This document shows, piece by piece, positions 25,837 to 34,923 of a DNA stretch of 64,000 bases. A model generated the notes under the pieces. The model worked only from the letters and a program-made list of their open reading frames with translations, did not search any database and was not told the origin of the DNA. The stretch spans positions 682,001 to 746,000 of the forward strand of contig NZ_FSRC01000001.1 in assembly GCF_900129785.1 (NCBI RefSeq). The letters are read 5' to 3'. This stretch comes from Algoriphagus halophilus. GTDB taxonomy: Bacteria; Bacteroidota; Bacteroidia; Cytophagales; Cyclobacteriaceae. The translations under genes and the position numbers were made by a program. Position 1 is the stretch's first letter, and the number at the start of each line of letters is the position of its first letter.

Positions 25837-26535
25837 TCAGGGAGAAGGTTGATATTTTTCAAAATATTCCTGGAGTGTCAATGGATGTGGTTCAAAATTT
25901 TCAGATAAAATTTCCATTTTTTGAATTCTATCAGGGCGAAAAAATCGAAAATCTTGACGGAGACGACACCATGCAATCAAATACCAATTCTCAGCACTTA
26001 CAATAGCAAATGGCTCAATTACTCTCTCTGAACTGTGGCCTTTCTTATCGATGTATTGAATCTTGACCAGTTTAAAATTAGTGAGTGCAAATTGAAGGTC
26101 AGAAAGGTTACCACTGTTTCTTTCTAGATTCAAGGCCTCTTCATAGCGGGTTCTTTCAGCTAATAAATTGGCTTTGTCTTGGATGGAGTAACCGAGAATC
26201 GACTTGATTTTATCAATGGCTTCAGCATAATCTTGTACAAATGAGGCATCCTTGTTTTTCAATACGAGCTGTTCTGCCAGGATTAAGGCGTTGGCCTGTT
26301 TTTCGGTAAACATGATGGGAGGGATCCTATAGCCTTCCACTAAAGAATATCCTTTTCCTTCCTCAGTCAAAATAGGAACCCCAGCTTTTTCTAAGGTTTT
26401 CAAATCCCGATAAATCGTTCGAGAACTGACACCAAATTTAGAGGCAAGCTTACCAGCAGTGACCATTCGTTTGGTCTGTAACTGAGTTAAAATGGCTGTC
26501 AGCCTTGATATTCTTTTGAGATCATCTCCTTCCAT
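25837..26535 (-). CDS. YafY-type transcriptional regulator (HTH and WYL domains)
   Basis: A 232-residue regulator. Residues 5-60 are a DeoR/HTH_11-like helix-turn-helix (ASKFGVSSRTIYRDLKTLEK), the middle is helical, and residues 135-215 form a WYL domain (QYIDKKGHSSERVIEPFAI...WYLIAWCRLRQDFRFFRPDRI). WYL domains bind ligands or nucleic acid and tune the activity of the regulator. It is directly upstream of the epoxide-hydrolase-like gene and has a perfect palindrome 45 bases before its start, which suggests autoregulation. Confidence 0.9.
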   Translation of the reverse strand: MEGDDLKRISRLTAILTQLQTKRMVTAGKLASKFGVSSRTIYRDLKTLEKAGVPILTEEGKGYSLVEGYRIPPIMFTEKQANALILAEQLVLKNKDASFVQDYAEAIDKIKSILGYSIQDKANLLAERTRYEEALNLERNSGNLSDLQFALTNFKLVKIQYIDKKGHSSERVIEPFAIVSAENWYLIAWCRLRQDFRFFRPDRIQKMEILSENFEPHPLTLQEYFEKYQPSP

Positions 26536-26580
26536 TTAGGTTTTATATTTTTAAATAGAATAGGCCAACGATTGTGTAAA

Positions 26581-26617
26581 CGAAACTAGTTTCGCATATT
26601 TATCACATATACGAAAC
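26581..26617. promoter_or_regulatory. Probable operator of the WYL regulator
   Basis: A perfect 14-base palindrome CGAAACTAGTTTCG at 26581-26594 is followed by a further CGAAAC half-site at 26612-26617, 31 bases (about three helical turns) from the first. It lies in the 320-base divergent space between the regulator and the phosphotriesterase gene. Nothing else is evident in that space except AT-rich DNA. Confidence 0.5.
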
Positions 26618-26855
26618 AAATGTCTTGATTTTATCTTCTAAACTATCTAATATATTAGATTAAAAATTTCTTTTTTGAGTAAATTAAGTTGAATCTATTG
26701 ATTCAAATTTTTTTAGAAGTTGGCAGGTACTTTATTTATGATTTGCTTTTTTGAAGTTTACATGGAAGATTTAGAATCCGATTTTTTACTTGGAGTTGAG
26801 ATCCATTGAAAAAGGTTCCTTATTACCAATCCGGAACAGTAAACTTGATTGAGCT

Positions 26856-27881
26856 ATGAGAAATATGTTTTTCGCTTTATGCCTCCCGCTTTTAATTATC
26901 TCCTCTTGTAAGGAAAAAGAGACAGATGAAGGATTAGACTATCCTCTAATCAATACGGTAACAGGGCAAATTCCAATCGACTCCATGGGTTTGACGTTGA
27001 TCCATGAGCATATGCTGGTGGATTTTATTGGGGCAGATTCGGTTTCTCCAAATCGCTATGATCGGGAAGCGGTGATCAATAAAGTGCTTCCCTATTTATT
27101 GGAAGTAAAGCAATTTGGAGTCAAAACGATTTTTGACTGTACGCCTTCTTACCTGGCAAAAGACCCCTTGTTGTTGAAAGAACTTAGCGAAAAATCCGGA
27201 ATCCGGATTGTGACCAATACAGGCTTTTACGGGGCTGTAGGCGGGAAATACTTATCAGATTTTATCTTTCAGGAAAATGCCTCTCAGCTTGCTGACCGCT
27301 GGATCGCAGAATTTAATTCTGGTATTGATTCTACTGGAATCAAACCGGGATTTATCAAGATTTCTGTCAATGAAGAGGAACCGTTAAGAGAGGTAGATGC
27401 CAAGTTGGTAAGAGCGGCAGGCATAACGCATGTGCAAACTGGCCTACAGATAGCTTCCCACACCGGAACCTGGAATACAGCGAAGCAAGAAGTTGAAATT
27501 TTACAAAATATGGGCATTGATCCTTCTGGATTTATTTGGGTGCATGCTCAGGCGGAACAGGATTTTCAGAATTACCTGGAAGCAGCCAATTTGGGGGTAT
27601 GGATCAGTTTGGATGGAATAGGCTGGGGACTGGACGAGTACGTGGATCGCCTGACCTTTGCGAAATCAAATGGTATTTTAGAACATATCTTGATCTCCCA
27701 TGATGCAGGATGGTATGATCCAGCCAAACCAGATGGAGGAGACTTTCAGCCCTTTACCAATATTTTTGAAAAGCTCATGCCTGCACTAAATGAAAAAGGA
27801 TTTAAGCAGTCCGATTGGGATTTGCTGTTGATTGAAAATCCTAAAATTGCATTTGGAAAAGGACAGGAGGGAGATTCTTAA
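26856..27881 (+). CDS. Phosphotriesterase-family amidohydrolase, lipoprotein
   Basis: A 341-residue protein with a lipoprotein signal (LLIISSCKEK, Cys18). The metal site of the phosphotriesterase family is complete: H50 and H52 in LIHEHM, the carbamylated Lys candidate K168 in GFIKIS, His in IASHTG and WVHAQ, and Asp in LISHDAG. The C-terminal LLIENPKIAFG is also typical. Most such proteins are lactonases or esterases rather than true phosphotriesterases. The periplasmic or outer-membrane anchoring is unusual for the family but common in Bacteroidota. The 3' end converges on the DUF4174 gene. Confidence 0.9.
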   Translation: MRNMFFALCLPLLIISSCKEKETDEGLDYPLINTVTGQIPIDSMGLTLIHEHMLVDFIGADSVSPNRYDREAVINKVLPYLLEVKQFGVKTIFDCTPSYLAKDPLLLKELSEKSGIRIVTNTGFYGAVGGKYLSDFIFQENASQLADRWIAEFNSGIDSTGIKPGFIKISVNEEEPLREVDAKLVRAAGITHVQTGLQIASHTGTWNTAKQEVEILQNMGIDPSGFIWVHAQAEQDFQNYLEAANLGVWISLDGIGWGLDEYVDRLTFAKSNGILEHILISHDAGWYDPAKPDGGDFQPFTNIFEKLMPALNEKGFKQSDWDLLLIENPKIAFGKGQEGDS

Positions 27882-27891
27882 TTCACTTTTC

Positions 27892-28341
27892 TCAAAGCTG
27901 ATTGTCTTTCTTCTTTCTTCGGATTTCAGATATCCGCATAGGCATTTGATCAATCGTTCTAAATAGACTTTCGCAAGTAAGTAGCTCATTTTTTTGGAGT
28001 TTAACCCCTCCATCCAATCCCATCAGAATCACCTCAAATTCGGAAGTTGAATTTTTGAGTTTTTCTAGATCTTTTCCAGCCTTTTTCCAATCCTCTCTTT
28101 CCTCTAGTCCCATTTTGTAATTCCCGGCAACGGATAGGTATACTGCAATTTTCCGTTCCTCCAATCCCTCAGGATCTTTTTTAAATTCCTCTATTTGTTT
28201 CTTGAATAAGGGATTGGTAGCATTTTCGGACTGAATAATTACCAATCTATCCTTCCATTGATGAGAGGAAAGACGTTGTGCATTGCTTGGGGAAATGACC
28301 ATAAATAAAAATATGATGAAGAATAATCTCAAGTTGATCAT
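27892..28341 (-). CDS. DUF4174 family exported protein
   Basis: About 149 residues from the ATG at 28341 (a GTG two codons earlier is possible). The signal peptide is followed by SSHQWKDRLVII, the DUF4174 opening, and the family end FEVILMGLDGGVKLQ...IDQMPMRISEI is present. The fold is thought to be thioredoxin-like without the active Cys pair. No function is known. It is divergent from the serine dehydratase gene. Confidence 0.85.
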   Translation of the reverse strand: MINLRLFFIIFLFMVISPSNAQRLSSHQWKDRLVIIQSENATNPLFKKQIEEFKKDPEGLEERKIAVYLSVAGNYKMGLEEREDWKKAGKDLEKLKNSTSEFEVILMGLDGGVKLQKNELLTCESLFRTIDQMPMRISEIRRKKKDNQL

Positions 28342-28479
28342 ACTCACCTAACTCAATTCAACCCAATTGGTTATAAAAAACTGAGGGAATCTATTTTTTT
28401 CAGGGGATCATTTCTGTCTCTGGATTATTGTCTTAATCAGTTAAAAATCAATATATTGAACTAGCTAATTATTGACCCT

Positions 28480-30048
28480 ATGAGTTACCCAAGCATTTTC
28501 AACGACGTCCTTGGTCCCGTGATGAGAGGACCATCCAGTTCCCATTGTGCAGCTGCTTTACGAATTGGCAGAATTTGCCATGACTTAATGGATGGCCGCA
28601 TTTCAACCATTGAAATTGATTTTGACCCCGATGGCTCATTGGCTACTACCCATAAGGATCAAGGTTCGGATATGGGCTTGTTTGGTGGCTTTTTAGGCTG
28701 GGAAGCAGACGATGAACGGTTAGTCCATTCAGAAATTCATTTAGGAGCTGCAGGGATTCAATATAAAATAACGATCAAAGAACTGGAGTCCAAACATCCA
28801 AATACCTATCAAATCACCTTAAGTAACCCTTGGGAACAACACCAAGTCATTGCCAATTCTACAGGAGGAGGAATGATTGAGGTAATAGAAATTGATGGAG
28901 TTCCGATCTCTTTGGCAGGAGATAAATACGTTACCTTGATTTACGCAAATGATTTAGCAATCGTGAATCATTATTTGGAGCAAACTGGGGTGTGGGAGGA
29001 TTTTGATGTCATTGCTGGACCTGGGAAGTTTGTCATGTTGACCGGATTGTCATTTTTAGAAACTACCCTACTGGAAGAATTAAAAGAGCTGGATGCTGTC
29101 TCCCAAATCAAACAGCTCAAACCGGTACTACCTATTCTGGCAAGCAAAAACCCTAAAGTACCCTTCATCACCTGTGATGAAATGTTTGCCTATAATGAAG
29201 ACAAGAATTTAAGTTTGTGGGAATTGGCACTTAAATACGAAAGCATGCGGGGCAATATCTCTGAGGAGGAGGTGCTATCCAAAGCAAATTCTATTCGGAT
29301 TATTCTAAAAAATGCAGTTGAAACCGGACTGAAAGGGACGGAGTTTGAAGATCGGATTTTAGGACCTCAATCGGTGAATTTCAAATCCATGATGGAAGGG
29401 AAAAAGCTGATCGACGCAGATGTGCTCAATCGGATTATCATGTACGTTTCTGCCATTATGGAAGTAAAGAGTTCCATGGGCGTCATCGTTGCCGCCCCTA
29501 CAGCAGGATCTTGTGGAGCCATGCCAGGTGCAGTATTGGGAGTTGCGGATTCCTTGGGGCTTTCAGAAGAAGAAACCAATAAAGCCTTGTTAGTCGCTGG
29601 ATTAATTGGAGTATTTATCGCTGCGCATTCCACCTTTGCTGCTGAAGTAGGAGGATGTCAGGCAGAATGCGGTTCAGGTTCTACTATGGCTGCTGCTGCC
29701 ATTGTCAGTTTGGCCGGGGCCAGTTTGAAACAAAGTATTGCTGCCGCTTCCATGGCCTTGCAAAGTTCTTTGGGAATGATCTGTGATCCGATTGGAAACC
29801 GAGTAGAAGCCCCTTGTCTCAATAAAAATGTGATGGCTGCCTCCAATGCCTTATCCTGTGCCAATATGGCCTTGGCCAATTACGATCACTTGATACCTTT
29901 GGACGAAGTGATAGAAACCATGTATGCGGTAGGCAAAAGCATCCCAAATACCTTGAGATGTACCAATTTGGGTGGTCTTTCTATTACCAAAACTGCCAAA
30001 GAAATCGAAAGCCGATTGGAGCAAAAGCAATTCTTTAAAAGCTGCTAA
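28480..30048 (+). CDS. sdaA: L-serine ammonia-lyase, fused beta-alpha (iron-sulfur type)
   Basis: A 522-residue cytoplasmic enzyme that deaminates L-serine to pyruvate and ammonia. Residues 1-220 correspond to the beta subunit, with GPSSSH at about 13-18 and an ACT-like segment (VIANSTGGGMIEVIEIDGV), and residues 230-522 to the alpha subunit, with AAPTAGSCGAMPG, GGCQAECGSGSTM and MICDPIGNRVEAPC carrying the iron-sulfur Cys residues. The length equals the sum of the Bacillus SdaAB and SdaAA subunits, so this is a single-chain type 1 enzyme. The final residue is a Cys (FFKSC), which could be an additional cluster ligand. Confidence 0.94.
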   Translation: MSYPSIFNDVLGPVMRGPSSSHCAAALRIGRICHDLMDGRISTIEIDFDPDGSLATTHKDQGSDMGLFGGFLGWEADDERLVHSEIHLGAAGIQYKITIKELESKHPNTYQITLSNPWEQHQVIANSTGGGMIEVIEIDGVPISLAGDKYVTLIYANDLAIVNHYLEQTGVWEDFDVIAGPGKFVMLTGLSFLETTLLEELKELDAVSQIKQLKPVLPILASKNPKVPFITCDEMFAYNEDKNLSLWELALKYESMRGNISEEEVLSKANSIRIILKNAVETGLKGTEFEDRILGPQSVNFKSMMEGKKLIDADVLNRIIMYVSAIMEVKSSMGVIVAAPTAGSCGAMPGAVLGVADSLGLSEEETNKALLVAGLIGVFIAAHSTFAAEVGGCQAECGSGSTMAAAAIVSLAGASLKQSIAAASMALQSSLGMICDPIGNRVEAPCLNKNVMAASNALSCANMALANYDHLIPLDEVIETMYAVGKSIPNTLRCTNLGGLSITKTAKEIESRLEQKQFFKSC

Positions 30049-30073
30049 CTTTCCGTTTTCTTAACTCATGGTT

Positions 30074-32800
30074 TTACAAAACTGAAGAATTTCCCAGTTG
30101 GTGAATGGTATTCTGTATGGAACCTACGAGTTCTTTTCCATCCTCATCTTGAAGTTGGTACTGAATCTCCATGACCCAAGTAGGTTGGATTTCAGGGATA
30201 CTCAATAAAATCGTTTTTCCATCTTTGTCCAATTCTACTTTTGATACGTTTATGGTCTTCTCATTGTAATGCTTGGACCCATAGTTTCTGGATCGTAACA
30301 AGTCCCAGGTTTTGACCGTGTAGTTTGAAATCTGCTGAACACTTTCCTCATCCAATGAGGCTGAAAATGTTAATTCAATGCCTGTTTGAGTGGCTTTGAT
30401 TCCAATAGGAACAACTAGCGGTTGATCTACCTTTCTAATTCTATAGAGTCCACCTAACTGGGGTTGGGTAGAACCCCAGGCAGAAAGTCCACACAGGTAT
30501 AGTTGTCCATCACCAGGGTTGAATCTCCCTCGCATGACTCCTGTAGAGAATCTTGGGATGGGTAATTCCACGATTCCCCCCTGGACTTGCTCTCCCACGG
30601 TTTCATAAGGAATCACAAATACTTTTCCATAGCCATAGGAGAGGTTCAAAAGCTTTCCATTGAGTGGTCCCCATTTTTCACTGTCTACCCAGAGAAGTTC
30701 AGAGGGGGATTGATCAATATCCCTTTCCACCCAAACCAATGGAAGCTCCATGCCACTTTCGGTGCTGTCAGCTGGAGGATTGTAACCAAACATATTGCCG
30801 TAAAAACCACCTTCTTTGACCCAATTGATTCGGTTCATCGGATTCCAATGACCTTCCTGATCTGTTACGATAAAGGTCCCGTCGGGATTGAGACATACGC
30901 CATTGGCGGCTCGAAATCCGCTGGCAATGATCTCCGTATTTTCTCCGTCTTTGCTTACTTTAATCAAGGTCCCATGTTGGGGGGTCAGTGCTTCCCTGGC
31001 ATGTCGACCACTCTTTGCATAATAAAAATTCCCCTCTTCATCCACTTGAAGTCCCATGGCAAATTCATGGAAGTGATCGGTGACCATATGGTCATTGTTG
31101 AAACTTTCATAGAAATCTGTTTCTAGATCCCCATTCAGGTCCTGAAGACGAACCAGTTGGTCTCTACATGTAACAAAGATTTCCTCATTGACCACCTTGA
31201 TTCCCAGGGGTTGGAATAGTCCCGAAGCGATTCTCTTCCAGCTCAGTTTTCCGGAATCTTCCAAAAACCCTTCTACAAGCCACACGTCTCCATCGGTAGA
31301 ACAAATCACCCCTTTGTTGGGATCTTTGAAGAAGTCCAGACCGCTCAGTCTGAATTGATTTTTCCAGGGACTATCAAAGGGAGGGTTCATGATGTCTACC
31401 TGAAATGGTCCATCTTGCCCACCTCTTAAAATTTCAGTGTTAAGCTTTTCAGGATACCTGGCAGGCCCACCTTTGGTGAAGCTACTTAAGTCTTCTGGTT
31501 TAGGAGCAGAGTTGGCCAATTCCTGTAGCCCAGCGTTTCCTTCCTGGGCCATCCATAATTTCAATTGGATGGTTTTCCCACTTTCAATTTTCAAGACATG
31601 GAAACCTTCTTCCTTGGTTAAACTGGCACCTTCTCCCGTCAAGGCCACTGTAGTACTGCTCGGCGCTACTCTCATTTTTAGGGTTTCTTCCGAAGGAGTG
31701 AGGTGGAGTGTTCTGGTGAAAACAGGCTGATCATCCAGCGTTTCCAAGCCAAAAGCCTCCAAAAGCTTGGCGTTTCCCACGGTGTAGGATAAAACTACTC
31801 GGTCCCCATATTGATAAAGCCCTTTGTAATGCGTCCATTCCCTGGGCAAAGGGCCAAACTTCCGTTGGTCCCGAGCTGTAAACCTGGGGTCTTCAAAACT
31901 TCCGGTCTTGGGGTTTGCCCAGCCGGGTGCTACGGGATTTTCAAAATGAAGTTCACCAATGGTTCTTGGGGAGATATTGTGTCTACCATTGAATAATATT
32001 GCCTCCCAATCAATAAAACCTTCTCCAGTCCAAGCCCCTGCTACACGCATCAGGTCATGGTCAAACATCATCCACGCTTTTCCTGCCGCTACCCCTCCAG
32101 GCCCTTGATCCAATCGAATTGCAATGCCTTTGTATGCGAAATTTGAATTGACCAGATTTTCATCGGGGAGGGGAGCTTTGCCTGAAGACCGCTCCCTAGG
32201 AGCAGCGTCCAAACCGGCCAACTCATACGTGTTGATCAAGAAATTACCATAATCCATTTCTGCCCAAGGCTTGAATTCCTTGGGTTCCGGACCTATGTTG
32301 GTTCCGACTGGTAAGCTTGCCAAGTAGGTGGAATCTACTTCAACGAATTGTCCCGGGTTTTCCTCTTTCAAAAAAGTCTCTCTCAAGTAATTGATGAGAT
32401 CATATTTTTCTACTGGGGTCAAATTGACTTGTGGAGGCATGGAGCCATAGCCCCGGGTCAGGGTTTGGTAGATGGAATAAGGATCTTTGCCCACCTTAAA
32501 TTCGTCTTTCCAAAACTTAAAAGCATTCGGCATGGACCCTTCCTGATCTGGGTTTCCATGGCAATTAAAGCAAATGTTGTTGTAAATATGTTCTCCGGTT
32601 CGAATGGACTCGCCTTGCCGATCTCCCCAGGCAGATATCAACCGTTGATGGTCTAAGTTTTTTTCGAATGCCGGAAGATCTGACTCCGACAAAGTAAATC
32701 CGGAAGTACTTTTTTCATCAGAATCCTTGTTGCTGGAATCACAGGAATCAAAAATCAAGAGAAGAGAAAGAATGCTTAATCCAAGGACCAGTTTTTTCAT
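30074..32800 (-). CDS. Haem c lipoprotein with DUF6797 and propeller domains
   Basis: About 908 residues from the ATG at 32800; the frame can be read 26 codons further up but without a signal. The lipoprotein signal ends at Cys20. A mono-haem cytochrome c domain follows with CFNCH (C77, C80, H81) and axial Met candidate in YGSMPPQ. The centre (about 220-450) matches the DUF6797 layout seen in planctomycete-type proteins, and the C-terminal half (about 470-800) is a six-bladed propeller like that of sorbosone/glucose dehydrogenases (GSRHARE.., ANGVCLNPDG). It is predicted to be periplasmic and electron-transferring. No PQQ ligand was identified with certainty. Confidence 0.82.
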   Translation of the reverse strand: MKKLVLGLSILSLLLIFDSCDSSNKDSDEKSTSGFTLSESDLPAFEKNLDHQRLISAWGDRQGESIRTGEHIYNNICFNCHGNPDQEGSMPNAFKFWKDEFKVGKDPYSIYQTLTRGYGSMPPQVNLTPVEKYDLINYLRETFLKEENPGQFVEVDSTYLASLPVGTNIGPEPKEFKPWAEMDYGNFLINTYELAGLDAAPRERSSGKAPLPDENLVNSNFAYKGIAIRLDQGPGGVAAGKAWMMFDHDLMRVAGAWTGEGFIDWEAILFNGRHNISPRTIGELHFENPVAPGWANPKTGSFEDPRFTARDQRKFGPLPREWTHYKGLYQYGDRVVLSYTVGNAKLLEAFGLETLDDQPVFTRTLHLTPSEETLKMRVAPSSTTVALTGEGASLTKEEGFHVLKIESGKTIQLKLWMAQEGNAGLQELANSAPKPEDLSSFTKGGPARYPEKLNTEILRGGQDGPFQVDIMNPPFDSPWKNQFRLSGLDFFKDPNKGVICSTDGDVWLVEGFLEDSGKLSWKRIASGLFQPLGIKVVNEEIFVTCRDQLVRLQDLNGDLETDFYESFNNDHMVTDHFHEFAMGLQVDEEGNFYYAKSGRHAREALTPQHGTLIKVSKDGENTEIIASGFRAANGVCLNPDGTFIVTDQEGHWNPMNRINWVKEGGFYGNMFGYNPPADSTESGMELPLVWVERDIDQSPSELLWVDSEKWGPLNGKLLNLSYGYGKVFVIPYETVGEQVQGGIVELPIPRFSTGVMRGRFNPGDGQLYLCGLSAWGSTQPQLGGLYRIRKVDQPLVVPIGIKATQTGIELTFSASLDEESVQQISNYTVKTWDLLRSRNYGSKHYNEKTINVSKVELDKDGKTILLSIPEIQPTWVMEIQYQLQDEDGKELVGSIQNTIHQLGNSSVL

Positions 32801-32908
32801 AGGTTGATTTGATGGGTTTATCAAAAAAAGCGATTTCCTTCCTGCATATTTGCGGGATAGAGAATATGAAAAATACATATTTCTCAGGGCGAATGGTACT
32901 ATTCATGG

Positions 32909-32932
32909 AATTTTCTTTCGAAAAAGAAAATT
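32909..32932. repeat. Ten-base perfect inverted repeat
   Basis: AATTTTCTTT and AAAGAAAATT face each other around CGAA in the 229-base space between the M28 and haem c genes. There is no T-run after it on the minus strand. It may be an operator for the haem c gene. Confidence 0.35.
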
Positions 32933-33029
32933 GCTTCCTGAATAGATATTTACCGGTCAAAAAAATGAACAATAGGTAGAATCAACCAGATACTAGATGA
33001 TTTTTAGAGGGGATATATTGTTTCCTTGA

Positions 33030-34748
33030 TTATTGAAAGGTTAGCTCTCCCAATTGGTTTTTGATGGCTTCCTGTGCATCTAAGATTTTTTTGAGCGTAC
33101 CAGGATGGTCTACTGTCAAAAGATCTTTTACCGTATCCAAGGTTTTTACATAGTAATCTGACCAGGTATCGAGAATCTCTTGTTCCTCTTTGCTGGATCC
33201 TCCTGCCGCTATTGAAGATTTGCTCAACTCATATTCGGTGGTTAATCTTTTCTGTGCACTGGCTGCGATTAAATCGACCATTTGCTCGGCTGTTTGATTT
33301 TCTCCATTCAAAAGCGTGTAGGCCGAGACCAAAGCTGCAGTCCCGACATTGACCATCGTATTTTGGGAAACTTTGTCTAATCGATCCTGATCGGTATGGT
33401 AGAATTGGTCGGTAAAGTGCCAAAGCAATAAACCCGGGATGTCGGCTCTTAAAAATGGGGTATGGTCTGAACCTCCTTCAAAAGGGTTGGTTTTTACTAC
33501 CCAATTTGCATAGGCGCCTTGCTCCTCAAAAACATAAATCATGAAATCATTCAGATAATGGGGTTTCATATCTTCCTTTTCCAAAGGCCTACCGCCCCAT
33601 TCTGAATGTTGGTCTTCTCCCCGGGTCCAAATGGCACTGGGATCAGGCATTTTTTCGATCAGGAAGGTTCCCCCGGTGATCTCGGTGTTTTCACCCACCA
33701 TATCCAACGATATTCCCCAGTTGATTTCTGGTTCTCTTTTTTCTTCTTCCTCAATGTATCTACGGGTAGAAATAATTTCATCTCCCCATAAAAAGGTCAG
33801 GGTTCTCTTTAAATCCAATTCACCCTTCTGAACGAGATCTGCGGTAATCTGTGCCATTTCCAATTGAGTCCCAACGCCGGTAGCATTGTCATTGGCACCA
33901 GGTTCTTGGATATGCGCCGAGAATACTAAACTTTCCATAGGAAGCTCAGAACCCTTTACATTTGCTACTACAGTCAGTTCTTCCCAATCATAAATCTTAG
34001 TTTGGATGTTGACATGCACAGAAACAGGGCCTTTTTCTAATGCTGCTTTCAGTTTTTCTTTGGCTTCGTAGGAAAGCGCCACTGCCCAAGCAGGTTTTTT
34101 TGCATCATATCGAAGACCTCTAAACTGAATGGATTTGGTGTTCTTGCTAGGTTGAAGGTAATCCGGCATATCATAGGTGAAGATTCCCAATGCCCCGCCT
34201 TCTTTCACAGCGGATTGAAAAGCACGGTAGCCTCCTTCGCCTGCAAATATGATTTTTCCTTCTACATCCAGGCCTTTCAAGGCTTCTTTGTTTTCAACGT
34301 AAATAACTTCCGCTGTAATCCCCTCTTTTGGAGTGGAAGAAGAATATTGGTACATCAAATGCCGATTGGTGGAAAAGTCCAACAGTTTCTCAGCTTGCCC
34401 AATAATTTGAACGGATCCATCCACGGGTTCCCAGGTGGGTCTTTCCATTTTTCTGGTTTCGATTCGGTAGGTCAAGCGATCTTCACTGGTAGCATTTTCC
34501 TCTAAAACATACCCAGCTTCTTCCAATTTGGAGGAAATACGGTACACCGTATTGTTGAACCCTGTATTTCCTGCTACCCTCCAATATTTTTCTACGAAGG
34601 CAACGGTTTCAAAGGCCTCTTTTCCTTCAAATTTGGGTCTGACCAATTCGAAATAGGAATTGGTGGTTTGAAGAAGGCTCTTCTTTTGGGAAAATACTGA
34701 AACAGATTGGATAAAAAGGAGCAGAAAAAGGATGCCTGACTTTTGCAT
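33030..34748 (-). CDS. M28 family zinc peptidase with PA domain
   Basis: A 572-residue exported peptidase (signal peptide 1-20). A PA-type insert spans about 135-205 (KEALKGLDVEGKIIFAGEGG). The di-zinc site of M28 aminopeptidases is recognisable: H279 and D287 in FSAHIQEPGANDN, E324 in LWGDEI, D349 in SLDMVGE and H451 in FYHTDQD. The general base position, normally Glu, is Asp323. The usual GLxGS sequence after the EE pair is absent. The substrate is probably an extracellular peptide. It is upstream of the haem c gene on the same strand. Confidence 0.9.
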   Translation of the reverse strand: MQKSGILFLLLFIQSVSVFSQKKSLLQTTNSYFELVRPKFEGKEAFETVAFVEKYWRVAGNTGFNNTVYRISSKLEEAGYVLEENATSEDRLTYRIETRKMERPTWEPVDGSVQIIGQAEKLLDFSTNRHLMYQYSSSTPKEGITAEVIYVENKEALKGLDVEGKIIFAGEGGYRAFQSAVKEGGALGIFTYDMPDYLQPSKNTKSIQFRGLRYDAKKPAWAVALSYEAKEKLKAALEKGPVSVHVNIQTKIYDWEELTVVANVKGSELPMESLVFSAHIQEPGANDNATGVGTQLEMAQITADLVQKGELDLKRTLTFLWGDEIISTRRYIEEEEKREPEINWGISLDMVGENTEITGGTFLIEKMPDPSAIWTRGEDQHSEWGGRPLEKEDMKPHYLNDFMIYVFEEQGAYANWVVKTNPFEGGSDHTPFLRADIPGLLLWHFTDQFYHTDQDRLDKVSQNTMVNVGTAALVSAYTLLNGENQTAEQMVDLIAASAQKRLTTEYELSKSSIAAGGSSKEEQEILDTWSDYYVKTLDTVKDLLTVDHPGTLKKILDAQEAIKNQLGELTFQ

Positions 34749-34912
34749 AAGGAGAATCTCTATTCGTAATAAGCTGTAAATTTTATGGATTTTAGTTTGA
34801 GAACCTACCCGCTGAAGTAATTCTATCTATTGTTTTGGGGAGGATAGAAAAATAAACCAAACATTATTCGGTAAAATATTTCATATCATTTCCTCAATTT
34901 GCCTGACCTGCT

Positions 34913-34920
34913 TACCTTTG
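34913..34920 (+). promoter_or_regulatory. Possible -7 element close to the guaA start
   Basis: TACCTTTG matches TAnnTTTG exactly but sits only four bases before the guaA ATG (34924), so the mRNA would be leaderless or nearly so. No TTTG lies 19-21 bases upstream. Confidence 0.3.
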
Positions 34921-34923
34921 CGC

